27,254 nucleotides of DNA from Dehalococcoidales bacterium (GTDB taxonomy: Bacteria; Chloroflexota; Dehalococcoidia; Dehalococcoidales; GCA-2688105): the NCBI GenBank assembly GCA_030640255.1, contig DAOWJS010000099.1, positions 1 through 27,254 on the forward strand, written 5' to 3'. Each line of letters opens with the position of its first letter. The first letter of the stretch is position 1. Positions 20,593 to 27,254 of this stretch are shown piece by piece. Under the pieces are notes generated by a model that did not search any database, was not told where the DNA came from, and saw nothing but the letters and a program-made list of their open reading frames with translations. The translations under genes and the position numbers were made by a program.

Positions 20593-21453
20593 CTAGGACG
20601 AGCGAACGATGGCATCACTCATCCGGCACACCCGCACCATCTGCTTAACATCGTGCACCCGCACTATGTCAACACCGTTGGCGATAGCAACAGATATAGT
20701 TGCCGCAGTACCCTCTACACGCTGGTCAGTGGGGAGGTCTAGCACCATACCAATAAAGGACTTACGGGAAGGACCAATTAAGATGGGTTTTCCCAATGGC
20801 TTCAGTTCGCCTAAGCGGCGGATGATTTCTAGCTCCTGCCGCCAGGTTTTGCCGAATCCAATGCCGGGGTCTAAAATAATGTTCTCCTCGGGTACACCCC
20901 GTCTCAATGCCAAGTCCAGGCTATTACGAAGGGAAGAGGTTACCTCAGCCATAACATCCTCATAGTAAGCGGTATCACGTCGGACACCGGCATCATAACC
21001 ACCCTTGTCCCGCTGGTTACTCATCAAAATAAGGGGAACACCCTTTTCGGCAGCCAGCTCGGCTATTTGGGGGTCTTTTTTCAAACCCCACTGGTCATTG
21101 AGCATAACGACACCAGCCTCAACTGCCCGGCGTGCCACCTCCGACTTATAGGTATCAACGCTCAGAGGGACAGGCACCTCAGAAGCCAGCCGCTCTATAA
21201 CCGGAACTACCCGTTTGATTTCCTCGTCAACTGAGACCGGAGCTGAATCAGGGCGAGTGGATTCTCCGCCAACATCCAGAATATCAGCACCTTCAGCAAT
21301 TAGGCGGTGTGCTTGAGCCACTGCTGACTTGAGGTCGCTAATTCCGTCGCCGGAGAATGAATCCGGGGATAGGTTGATGATGCCCATAACATAGGTTCGT
21401 TCCCCCCAGCGGAACTCGGTATTGCCACATTGAGTAATACCCAATCGATTCAT
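20593..21453 (-). CDS. folP: Dihydropteroate synthase
   Basis: It condenses p-aminobenzoate with dihydropterin pyrophosphate in folate synthesis and is the sulfonamide target. Signatures are MGIINLSPDSFSGDG (23-37) and GADILDVGGESTRPDS (55-70); later LSVDTYKSEVA, MLNDQWGL, ILDPGIGFGKT and GPSRKSFIG are present. At 286 aa it is full length. Unusually, DQWG replaces the common D(I/V)(S/T)G of the third motif. There is no Shine-Dalgarno sequence and a -10 box sits six bases before the ATG, so the transcript may be leaderless. It is divergent from pabBAC, which makes its substrate. Confidence 0.95.
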   Translation of the reverse strand: MNRLGITQCGNTEFRWGERTYVMGIINLSPDSFSGDGISDLKSAVAQAHRLIAEGADILDVGGESTRPDSAPVSVDEEIKRVVPVIERLASEVPVPLSVDTYKSEVARRAVEAGVVMLNDQWGLKKDPQIAELAAEKGVPLILMSNQRDKGGYDAGVRRDTAYYEDVMAEVTSSLRNSLDLALRRGVPEENIILDPGIGFGKTWRQELEIIRRLGELKPLGKPILIGPSRKSFIGMVLDLPTDQRVEGTAATISVAIANGVDIVRVHDVKQMVRVCRMSDAIVRSS

Positions 21454-21459
21454 GGCTAG

Positions 21460-21489
21460 ATTCTACCATATTACCTGAAGTCTCTCCAA
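21460..21489 (-). promoter_or_regulatory. folP promoter giving a possibly leaderless mRNA
   Basis: Minus strand: TTGGAG (21484-21489), 18-nt spacer, TAGAAT (21460-21465), then six bases to the folP ATG at 21453. The expected start coincides with the A of ATG. Confidence 0.4.
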
Positions 21490-21492
21490 GCC

Positions 21493-21526
21493 TTGAATTC
21501 CCTATTTTATCGGGATAGTATATAAT
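21493..21526 (+). promoter_or_regulatory. Candidate pabB promoter region
   Basis: TTGAAT (21493-21498) is followed by TAGTAT at 17 nt (21516-21521), overlapping a perfect TATAAT (21521-21526). Which hexamer is used is unclear. pabB begins about 65 nt downstream. Confidence 0.4.
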
Positions 21527-21593
21527 TAATGCTGGCTTCTTTACTTAAGCATCGTCTTCTTAGTCGAAACGTATTAATAATGAGTTTTGAAGA

Positions 21594-23042
21594 GTGAAAC
21601 GCTATCCCCTGCTGGAAGAGATATATACTCCGCTCACCGCACCCCAGTGCTTTGAGCTATTCAAAGACCGTCCCTTCAGCTTTTTTCTGGATAGCGGCAT
21701 GGACCCGGGTAAGCTGGGGCGTTACTCCTTTATGGGCAGTGACCCCTTTCTGGTGCTGCGGAGCCGGGGTGAAGAAATCTCGCTCAGCCACAGTAATGGG
21801 AAACAAAAAATTATACCGGGCAACCCTTTTGATGTGGTTAATGAGTTACTGGAGCTCTATGCCCTGGATGCCCACCCGGCGGGCATTCCCCTGGTAGGTG
21901 GGGCGGTAGGCTATTTCAGCTATGACCTTTGCCATTTCATTGAGCGCCTGCCGTCAACGGCGGTTGATGATTTGAACCTCCCTGAATGCTATCTGGCCTT
22001 CTATGACACGGTTGTTGCCTTTGACCACCTAACCGGGAAGACATATTTGATCGCCACTGGATTTCCCGAGCTGGAAGAGGAGGAAAGAAAGCAGCGGGCA
22101 GAAGAAAGGCTTGAGGAGATGAAGACCAAACTTCTGAATAATCCCCGGGTCCCTGGTGCCGAGGAGCTGTTGACGACGGCTACAGTTAGCCAAGATATCG
22201 TGCTCAAATCGAATTTTACCCGGGAGGAATACCTCAAAGCCGTAGCCACCGCCAGGGAATACATATGTGCCGGCGACATCTTCCAGGTAAACCTATCCCA
22301 GAGATTTGAAGCCGACCTACCGGTTTCTCCCTACGAACTTTACCGGCAACTGCGCAACATCAACCCGGCTCCTTTTGCCAACTACTTCAACTTTGATGGG
22401 GTAAGTGTGGTCGGTGCTTCTCCAGAGAGATTTCTCAAGGTCAGGGGGGATTGGGTCCAAACCCGACCCGTCAAGGGAACTCGACGGCGCGGCAAATCGG
22501 TAGCCGAAGATGAATCTCTGGCGCAAGAATTATTGTCCAGTATTAAGGACCGGGCGGAGAATGTTATGATAGTTGACCTGGAGCGGAATGATTTAGGGCG
22601 CGTATGCCGCTATGGAACGGTGAAGGTTACTGAACTGGCTATCCTTGAGACCTATCCCACCGTCTTTCACCTGACCTCCACCGTCGAGGGTAAATTGTGC
22701 CCGGGGAAAAACCGAATTGACCTTCTCAAAGCCACCTTCCCCGGCGGTTCCATAACCGGAGCCCCAAAGGTGCGGGCAATGGAAATTATTGACGAACTGG
22801 AACCTACCCGGAGGAGCGTTTACACTGGCGCACTCGGTTACCTTAGCTTCAGCGAGGAAATGGACATAGACATAGTTATTCGAACCTTTATTATTAAAGG
22901 GGGCAAGGCTTACTTCCAGGTAGGGGGCGGTATCGTCTATGATTCGGAACCGGAGGCAGAGTATGAGGAAACCCTGGACAAAGCCAGGGCGCTAATTCAG
23001 GCGCTTAACCTGTCAACTCAAGTTACGGTGGAGGCAAGGTAG
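21594..23042 (+). CDS. pabB: Aminodeoxychorismate synthase component I (PabB)
   Basis: This chorismate-binding enzyme converts chorismate plus ammonia from PabA to 4-amino-4-deoxychorismate. The ~482-aa chain has the N-terminal FFLDSGMDPGKLGRYSFMG region and the C-terminal synthase core: DIFQVNLSQRF, VVGASPERFL, MIVDLERNDLGRV, GGSITGAPKVRAMEIID and YTGALGYLSF. The decisive residue is Lys294 in RPVKGTRRRG: PabB proteins carry Lys (K274 in E. coli) where TrpE has Ala (PIAGT). The neighbours folP, pabA and pabC agree, so the TrpE name that simple similarity gives is less likely. The GTG start has only a weak Shine-Dalgarno sequence. Confidence 0.88.
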   Translation: MKRYPLLEEIYTPLTAPQCFELFKDRPFSFFLDSGMDPGKLGRYSFMGSDPFLVLRSRGEEISLSHSNGKQKIIPGNPFDVVNELLELYALDAHPAGIPLVGGAVGYFSYDLCHFIERLPSTAVDDLNLPECYLAFYDTVVAFDHLTGKTYLIATGFPELEEEERKQRAEERLEEMKTKLLNNPRVPGAEELLTTATVSQDIVLKSNFTREEYLKAVATAREYICAGDIFQVNLSQRFEADLPVSPYELYRQLRNINPAPFANYFNFDGVSVVGASPERFLKVRGDWVQTRPVKGTRRRGKSVAEDESLAQELLSSIKDRAENVMIVDLERNDLGRVCRYGTVKVTELAILETYPTVFHLTSTVEGKLCPGKNRIDLLKATFPGGSITGAPKVRAMEIIDELEPTRRSVYTGALGYLSFSEEMDIDIVIRTFIIKGGKAYFQVGGGIVYDSEPEAEYEETLDKARALIQALNLSTQVTVEAR

Positions 23043-23632
23043 TGATTCTGGTTATAGATAACTATGATTCATTTGCTTACAACCTGGTCCAATATTTGGG
23101 CGAACTGGGCTGCGAACCAGTAGTCTACCGGAATGATTGTATAACCCTGGAGCAGATTGAGGCTCTGGCTCCAAGCCACATAGTAATCTCCCCCGGGCCC
23201 TGTACTCCGTTAGAGGCGGGGATTTCCAATGATGTAGTTCGTTACTTCAGGGGAAGGATTCCCATTTTGGGAGTATGTCTGGGACATCAATGCATCGGGT
23301 ATGTATATGGCGGTACCATAAAGCGAGCCGCAGTTCCAGTACATGGCAAGCAGTCTCTTATCTTCCACGACGGTGAAACCATCTTTAAAGGTTTACTATC
23401 CCCCCTGCTTGGTGGTCGCTATCACTCCTTGATAATAGACGCCAAGACTATTCCGGCCTCTCTTGAGGTTTCCGCCTGGACAGAAGACGGGGTGATTATG
23501 GGGGTGAGAAACCGGGAACACGTGGTAGAAGGAACCCAAGTTCACCCGGAGTCAATATTAACCGATAGAGGTCATGACATATTGACCAACTTCCTGAACT
23601 TACCCAAGCCATCACTGAAAGTGAGGAAGTAA
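23042..23632 (+). CDS. pabA: Aminodeoxychorismate synthase glutamine amidotransferase component (PabA)
   Basis: This class I glutamine amidotransferase hydrolyses glutamine and passes ammonia to PabB. The catalytic triad is Cys79 (GVCLGHQC) with His168 and Glu170 (VHPES). VIDNYDSFAYNLVQYL and the oxyanion ISPGPCTP motif are standard. At 196 aa it is full length. Its GTG start shares one base with the pabB stop (TAGTG), so translation is coupled. PabA and TrpG are interchangeable in many bacteria, so it may also serve anthranilate synthase if TrpE is encoded elsewhere. Confidence 0.92.
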   Translation: MILVIDNYDSFAYNLVQYLGELGCEPVVYRNDCITLEQIEALAPSHIVISPGPCTPLEAGISNDVVRYFRGRIPILGVCLGHQCIGYVYGGTIKRAAVPVHGKQSLIFHDGETIFKGLLSPLLGGRYHSLIIDAKTIPASLEVSAWTEDGVIMGVRNREHVVEGTQVHPESILTDRGHDILTNFLNLPKPSLKVRK

Positions 23633-23634
23633 TA

Positions 23635-24519
23635 ATGGAAGAGCTTGTCTATCTGAATGGCTCCCTGCTCCCCCGCTCTCAAGCGCACATCTCGGTTTTT
23701 GACCATGGCTTTCTCTACGGATATGGACTATTTGAGACTATGCGTGCCTATCACGGGAAAATCTTTCTACTGGAGCGACACCTCAATCGCCTGCTAAGCG
23801 CTTCTTTGGTTCTCGACTTGGGCTCAAAGCTTAATGCTGCCGAACTGGGCACGGCTTGTCGGGATACATTAGTAGCCAACAATCTGGAAAACGCCCGCCT
23901 TCGGCTCACCGTCTCCAGGGGTGAGGTAAATTCATTCCCGGAACCTAGCCTTGGTAATAACCCTACGGTACTGGTTACAGCGAGCGATTACTCCCCTCCA
24001 CCACCAGAGACTTACGCTAAGGGTTTCCGAGCTGGGGTAGCCTCCTTTCATCGCTATAGCCAATCACCAATACTCAGGCTGAAATCTACCAGTTATTTAC
24101 TTAATATTAGAGCTAAGCTAGAAGCCGAAGCTGCCGGGCTGGATGAATCAATGTTCCTAAATGAGCACGGCTTTATTACTGAGGGCAGCATAAGTAACCT
24201 TTTCTTGGTAACCCCGACTTCTAGTCTAGTTACGCCTCCGGTGGAAAGTGGCCTACTGCCCGGCATTACCCGCCAGGTAATAATGGAACTTGCCGCTTCA
24301 TTAGGGATAGATGTTGTCGAGAGTGAGGTAAAATTGACCGACCTAAGGCAATTTGAGGAGGCTTTTCTTACTAATTCGCTGAGGGAAATAATGCCGCTGA
24401 TTGAGGTCAGGGAGAGTAACGACAAGATCACATCTATAGGTTCGAGAACTCCAGGCCCGGTTACCCGAAGATTAATGGCTGCCTATAAAGAGATGGTAGA
24501 GCAGCATACCTCACGATAA
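23635..24519 (+). CDS. pabC: Aminodeoxychorismate lyase (class IV PLP enzyme, PabC)
   Basis: This fold-type IV PLP protein would eliminate pyruvate from aminodeoxychorismate to give p-aminobenzoate. Motifs are VFDHGFLYGYGLFETMRAY (21-39), the PLP lysine Lys150 in LRLKSTSY, and ITEGSISNLFLV (181-192) with Glu183; then GLLPGITRQVIMELA. At 294 aa it is nearer D-amino-acid or branched-chain aminotransferases in length than E. coli PabC, and sequence alone cannot exclude those. The position 2 nt after pabA and beside folP supports PabC. ATG 23635 is used. Confidence 0.82.
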   Translation: MEELVYLNGSLLPRSQAHISVFDHGFLYGYGLFETMRAYHGKIFLLERHLNRLLSASLVLDLGSKLNAAELGTACRDTLVANNLENARLRLTVSRGEVNSFPEPSLGNNPTVLVTASDYSPPPPETYAKGFRAGVASFHRYSQSPILRLKSTSYLLNIRAKLEAEAAGLDESMFLNEHGFITEGSISNLFLVTPTSSLVTPPVESGLLPGITRQVIMELAASLGIDVVESEVKLTDLRQFEEAFLTNSLREIMPLIEVRESNDKITSIGSRTPGPVTRRLMAAYKEMVEQHTSR

Positions 24520-24570
24520 CATACTGCCGGTGAGAAAAGCATTGGATACGGCTTTGTGCCCCCTCTTTTA

Positions 24571-25101
24571 TTACTCGTCCTCTAAAGTGCAGATGTCAGG
24601 AAGATAGCGAAACTTCTCGTCCCAATCTATGCCATAGCCAACTATGAACTTATTGGGAACAGTGAACCCCAGATAGTCAATAGTAACTGGAACCTGTCGC
24701 CGGGAAGGTTTATCAGTCAGGGCACAAAGCTTCAAAGAGGCAGGCTTTTTCTTCCGCAGGTAATCCAGAAGGAAAGAAATAGCCAGACCAGTATCTACTA
24801 TGTCCTCAATCACCAATACATCACGGCCTATAACTTTAGCACGAAGACCCTGCACCACTTTAATCTTCCCCGAACTCTCCATAGCCCGGCCATAGCTGGA
24901 TAGCCTGATAAACTCCACCTCCAGCGGGAAATCAAGCAGTCGAATCAGGTCAGCCATAAACACGAAGGAGCCTTTAAGAACACCTATCAACAGGGGGTGC
25001 CTACCTTGATAATCCCGCTTGATTTCAGCCGCCAGGCTCTTAACCGTGACTTCTATCTCGTCCCTGGTAAAAAGAATGCCGGGTTTGGGTTGAGAACGCA
25101 T
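24571..25101 (-). CDS. hpt: Hypoxanthine(-guanine) phosphoribosyltransferase
   Basis: It salvages hypoxanthine and guanine with PRPP to IMP and GMP. The PRPP-binding motif VLVIEDIVDTGLAI (96-109) is perfect. The PPi loop LKGSFVFMADL (42-52), the flexible-loop LSSYG (68-71) and the purine-binding FIVGYGIDWDEKFRYLPDI region complete the fold. At 176 aa it is the usual bacterial length. ATG 25101 follows AAGGTAGAT. It is a single gene with its own promoter, convergent with pabC. Confidence 0.95.
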   Translation of the reverse strand: MRSQPKPGILFTRDEIEVTVKSLAAEIKRDYQGRHPLLIGVLKGSFVFMADLIRLLDFPLEVEFIRLSSYGRAMESSGKIKVVQGLRAKVIGRDVLVIEDIVDTGLAISFLLDYLRKKKPASLKLCALTDKPSRRQVPVTIDYLGFTVPNKFIVGYGIDWDEKFRYLPDICTLEDE

Positions 25102-25128
25102 ATCTACCTTCCTTAATCTAGCCGTGAG

Positions 25129-25157
25129 ATTATAGCCTTTATCTTTAACCCTGTCCA
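25129..25157 (-). promoter_or_regulatory. hpt promoter
   Basis: Minus strand: -35 TGGACA (25152-25157), 17-nt spacer, perfect -10 TATAAT (25129-25134). It gives a ~20-nt leader. Confidence 0.7.
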
Positions 25158-25288
25158 GCCAAGATTAATGAAGTTACCGCGCCTCATTTTAGCAGACATC
25201 GTCCTCTCATCCCAACCCACATATTTGGCAAACCAGCTTCAGGTTAAGGCTGTGATAACATATTCTACCTGAACGCCAATAAAACATG

Positions 25289-25317
25289 TTGACAAACCAT
25301 ATTTCATGTGCTATATT
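25289..25317 (+). promoter_or_regulatory. Strong promoter of the DAHP synthase-aroB operon
   Basis: A perfect TTGACA (25289-25294), a 17-nt spacer and TATATT (25312-25317). The transcript would begin near 25324, leaving a ~285-nt leader. Confidence 0.75.
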
Positions 25318-25323
25318 AGCTTA

Positions 25324-25607
25324 AAATAAACTGGGTATAGATAGAGCATGTTAGTTAATATTGCCTCCAGCGCATGGTATTATGCATATTTTGCATTTCC
25401 GGAGCGCACATGGTGCGCTTGGGGGGCTTTGGCATTAAGATTATGACTAGGTAATAAGGCAACAAATCTAAAGCAAAAAGTTTAAAAGGAACCCTCCCAA
25501 GCGGGGGGTTCTCCTATTTTAGATTGCCAAAATGGTTACCCTATAAAGATATTGCATCAAGAGACAGAACTCAGGTTTCAGTAATAGTATAAATTTGGAG
25601 GAGGAAA
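25324..25607 (+). promoter_or_regulatory. Long structured leader of the DAHP synthase operon, candidate attenuator
   Basis: The leader holds AGCGCAC-ATG-GTGCGCT (25403-25419, a perfect 7-bp stem), ATGCA/TGCAT just before it, and a large hairpin. In the latter, AATCTAAA (25466-25473) pairs with TTTAGATT (25518-25525) and encloses the GC-rich stem GAACCC-T-CCC/GGG-GGGTTC (25489-25511). No T-box sequence or known riboswitch core is visible. A 26-codon frame (25374-25454) lacks a Shine-Dalgarno sequence and a run of aromatic codons. Confidence 0.5.
25489..25520 (+). terminator. Attenuator-like hairpin before DAHP synthase
   Basis: GAACCC and CCC pair with GGG and GGGTTC around an AAGC loop with one bulged T, followed by TCCTATTTT. 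The U-run is interrupted, so termination would be moderate. It lies about 90 nt upstream of the start codon, after the promoter, as expected for an attenuator. Confidence 0.5.
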
Positions 25608-26699
25608 ATGATAATAATGAAAAAAGATGCCACACTAGAACAAATAACCCACGTAATAGAAGAAATAAAGAGACTCGGGCTAAGAGCCGATGTTATCCAG
25701 GGAGAATATAGAAGCGTGATTGGGTTCATCGGAGATGAAAGGAAAATACCGTTTGACCATTTTGCCACTCTCCCCGGAGTGAAAGAGGTGGTGAGAGTTG
25801 AGAGACCCTATAAACTAGTTAGCCGGGAATATGGTAAATTCTTTGAAAGTCCCCATAAGTACCGGAGGATTAAAGTGGGGAACGTGACCATAGGTGGCAG
25901 TGAACCAATATTCATAGCTGGACCCTGTGCTGTGGAGAGCAAAAAACAGCTATTTAGAATTGCTGAAGAGGTGAAGACGGCTGGGGCTCATATTCTAAGA
26001 GGCGGTATTTTTAAACCGAGGAGTTCGGTTCACTCTTTCCAGGGACTTGGAGCTATAAATCAGAAAAAAGCCGAGGAAACCCTAAACTGGTTGCGCCAAG
26101 CCGGGGATATGTTCCAAATGCCAGTAGTAACCGAAATAAGAGGAGAGGCACAGGTTGACCTGGTGGCAGATTATGTTGATATACTCCAAATAGGCGCCAG
26201 AAATATGTATGACCAGGACCTGCTCACCAAGGTAGCCAGAAAGAAGAAGCCGGTCTTGCTTAAAAGACATTTTGGGGCTGGTATTGAAGAATTCCTGTCC
26301 TTTGCTGAATATATTGCCGCCGAGGGTAACCGGGATATCATTCTATGCGAGAGAGGAATACTACCTATAGGCAAAGGCAAGGAATATACCAGGTACACCC
26401 TTGACCTGGCTGCTGTCCCCGCCATTCAGAAAGAGACTTACCTGCCGGTTATCGTTGACCCCAGTCATAGCACCGGGCGCAGAGACCTTGTTTTCAACAT
26501 GAGCTGCGCGGCTATAGCCGCTGGAGCCGCTGGATTGATGATTGAGGTGCACTATGACCCAGCAGAAGCACTGGTCGATAGTCAACAGGCGATTACATCC
26601 GATGAACTTAAAGATACCATCGACGCCTGTCTGAGAATCCACAAACTGATGCACCCCAAAGCAGCGAAAACTAAGGCAACATCAGATGAGAAAGGTTAA
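25608..26699 (+). CDS. aroF: 3-deoxy-7-phosphoheptulonate (DAHP) synthase, type I-beta with regulatory ferredoxin-like domain
   Basis: The first shikimate enzyme condenses phosphoenolpyruvate and erythrose 4-phosphate. The N-terminal ferredoxin-like/ACT-like domain (about 5-70, DATLEQITHVIEEI...VERPYKL) is the allosteric module seen in Thermotoga DAHP synthase, which binds Tyr/Phe. The barrel follows with GPCAVES (105-111), RGGIFKPRSS (131-140, PEP contacts), LLKRHFGAG and the metal-site VDPSHSTGRRD. At 363 aa it is slightly longer than Thermotoga's, with a C-terminal tail of Lys/Ala. GGAGGAGG lies three to six bases before ATG 25608; ATG 25617 is an alternative. It overlaps aroB by 14 nt. 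Confidence 0.95.
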   Translation: MIIMKKDATLEQITHVIEEIKRLGLRADVIQGEYRSVIGFIGDERKIPFDHFATLPGVKEVVRVERPYKLVSREYGKFFESPHKYRRIKVGNVTIGGSEPIFIAGPCAVESKKQLFRIAEEVKTAGAHILRGGIFKPRSSVHSFQGLGAINQKKAEETLNWLRQAGDMFQMPVVTEIRGEAQVDLVADYVDILQIGARNMYDQDLLTKVARKKKPVLLKRHFGAGIEEFLSFAEYIAAEGNRDIILCERGILPIGKGKEYTRYTLDLAAVPAIQKETYLPVIVDPSHSTGRRDLVFNMSCAAIAAGAAGLMIEVHYDPAEALVDSQQAITSDELKDTIDACLRIHKLMHPKAAKTKATSDEKG

Positions 26700-27254
26700 A
26701 GTTAGACTTGACAGCCATAGCTATGAGATTCATATAGGCTCAGGCACGCTGGGGCATACTGGACACCGGCTAAAAGAGCTTGGGTTTACCGGTAAGGTGG
26801 TAATTATTACCAACCCTATAGTAAAGAGGTTATATGGCAACGCCCTAGAGCAGAGCCTCACCAATGATGGCTTCAAGGCAATCATCTTGGAGGTTCCTGA
26901 CGGAGAGGAGCAAAAATCACTAGACACCGCAGGCAGACTATACCATGAATTGACCAATCACTATGCTGAGAGGACAACGCCTATTTTAGCCCTAGGTGGC
27001 GGAGTTATTGGAGACCTAGCCGGGTTCGTGGCTGCCACCTATCTGCGGGGGGTACCGCTGGTACAAATACCAACCACCCTGCTGGCACAGGTTGATAGCA
27101 GCATCGGGGGTAAGGTGGCAGTAAACCATGAGCAACTGAAAAACAAAATCGGAGCATTCTATCAACCGAGGTTGGTCATTACCGACATCGACACCCTGAA
27201 AACCCTTCCCGCTAAAGAATTGGCTAACGGATTAGCCGAAGTCATAAAAAGTGC
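26686..27254 (+). CDS. aroB: 3-dehydroquinate synthase, N-terminal part (cut by the window end)
   Basis: The second shikimate enzyme converts DAHP to 3-dehydroquinate using NAD+ and a divalent metal. About 189 codons are visible: the NAD-binding GGGVIGDLAGFVAATYLRG (104-122), IPTTLLAQVDSSIGGKVAVN (128-147), KNKIGAFYQP (152-161) and GLAEVIKS at the cut, which starts the metal-binding region. The ATG at 26686 lies inside the last codons of DAHP synthase, so the two genes are translationally coupled. The rest of the gene lies beyond the window. Confidence 0.95.
   Translation, partial: MRKVKVRLDSHSYEIHIGSGTLGHTGHRLKELGFTGKVVIITNPIVKRLYGNALEQSLTNDGFKAIILEVPDGEEQKSLDTAGRLYHELTNHYAERTTPILALGGGVIGDLAGFVAATYLRGVPLVQIPTTLLAQVDSSIGGKVAVNHEQLKNKIGAFYQPRLVITDIDTLKTLPAKELANGLAEVIKS

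Noticed and set aside
21594..23632. Calling the pair trpE-trpG
   Set aside because: Lys294 in RPVKGT and the folP/pabC neighbours favour PabB-PabA; no other trp gene is present.
25374..25454. 26-codon frame in the DAHP synthase leader as an attenuation leader peptide
   Set aside because: No Shine-Dalgarno sequence and only three scattered Phe codons with no Trp or Tyr run.

Overview
The window reads as a chromosomal segment of an anaerobic bacterium, most likely a Chloroflexota member of the class Dehalococcoidia. That placement is an inference. It rests on the gene order rpmH-rnpA-yidD-(PQQ propeller)-yidC-jag, an Oxa1-type YidC without the large periplasmic domain, a CODH-based anaerobic redox module, B12 salvage genes and short GC-rich hairpin repeats. 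No rRNA gene or other taxonomic marker is present to settle it.

Layout. 1-570: the 3' end of a secreted, membrane-anchored adhesin-like gene and a convergent 70-aa unknown gene. 600-960: a cluster of GC-rich hairpin repeats. 1009-3445: an NfeD protease/slipin membrane pair, with an exact 336-bp tandem duplication that created a second, miniature NfeD gene. 3526-9671 (all minus): rpsF-ssb-rpsR, rpmH-rnpA-yidD-PQQ protein-yidC-jag-queF and birA, that is translation, membrane insertion and tRNA modification. 9941: tRNA-Asp(GTC). 10020-10926: a gene-poor, degenerate stretch with a helix-turn-helix remnant and hairpins. 10927-17133: a six-gene operon cooF-cooS-cooF-nuoE-nuoF-hoxU-like. 17137-17215: a second copy of the same helix-turn-helix remnant. 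17235-17445: a cobalamin riboswitch with terminator. 17478-20565: BtuF-like lipoprotein, CobQ and a nitroreductase. 20593-24519: folP (minus) facing pabB-pabA-pabC, a folate/pABA cluster. 24571: hpt (minus). 25289-27254: promoter, long structured leader, DAHP synthase and truncated aroB, the entry to the shikimate pathway that supplies chorismate to PabAB.

The most interesting unit is the CODH operon. It holds a ligand-complete Ni-CODH catalytic subunit, two four-cluster CooF-type ferredoxins and a three-subunit NAD(P)H-type diaphorase of the HydBC/HndAC/HoxEFU class. No hydrogenase, acetyl-CoA synthase, CooC or CooA gene lies beside it. The simplest reading is a soluble CO:NAD(P)+ (possibly ferredoxin-bifurcating) oxidoreductase. 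It is bounded by two related helix-turn-helix remnants and lies just downstream of a tRNA gene, so it may have arrived as a mobile module.
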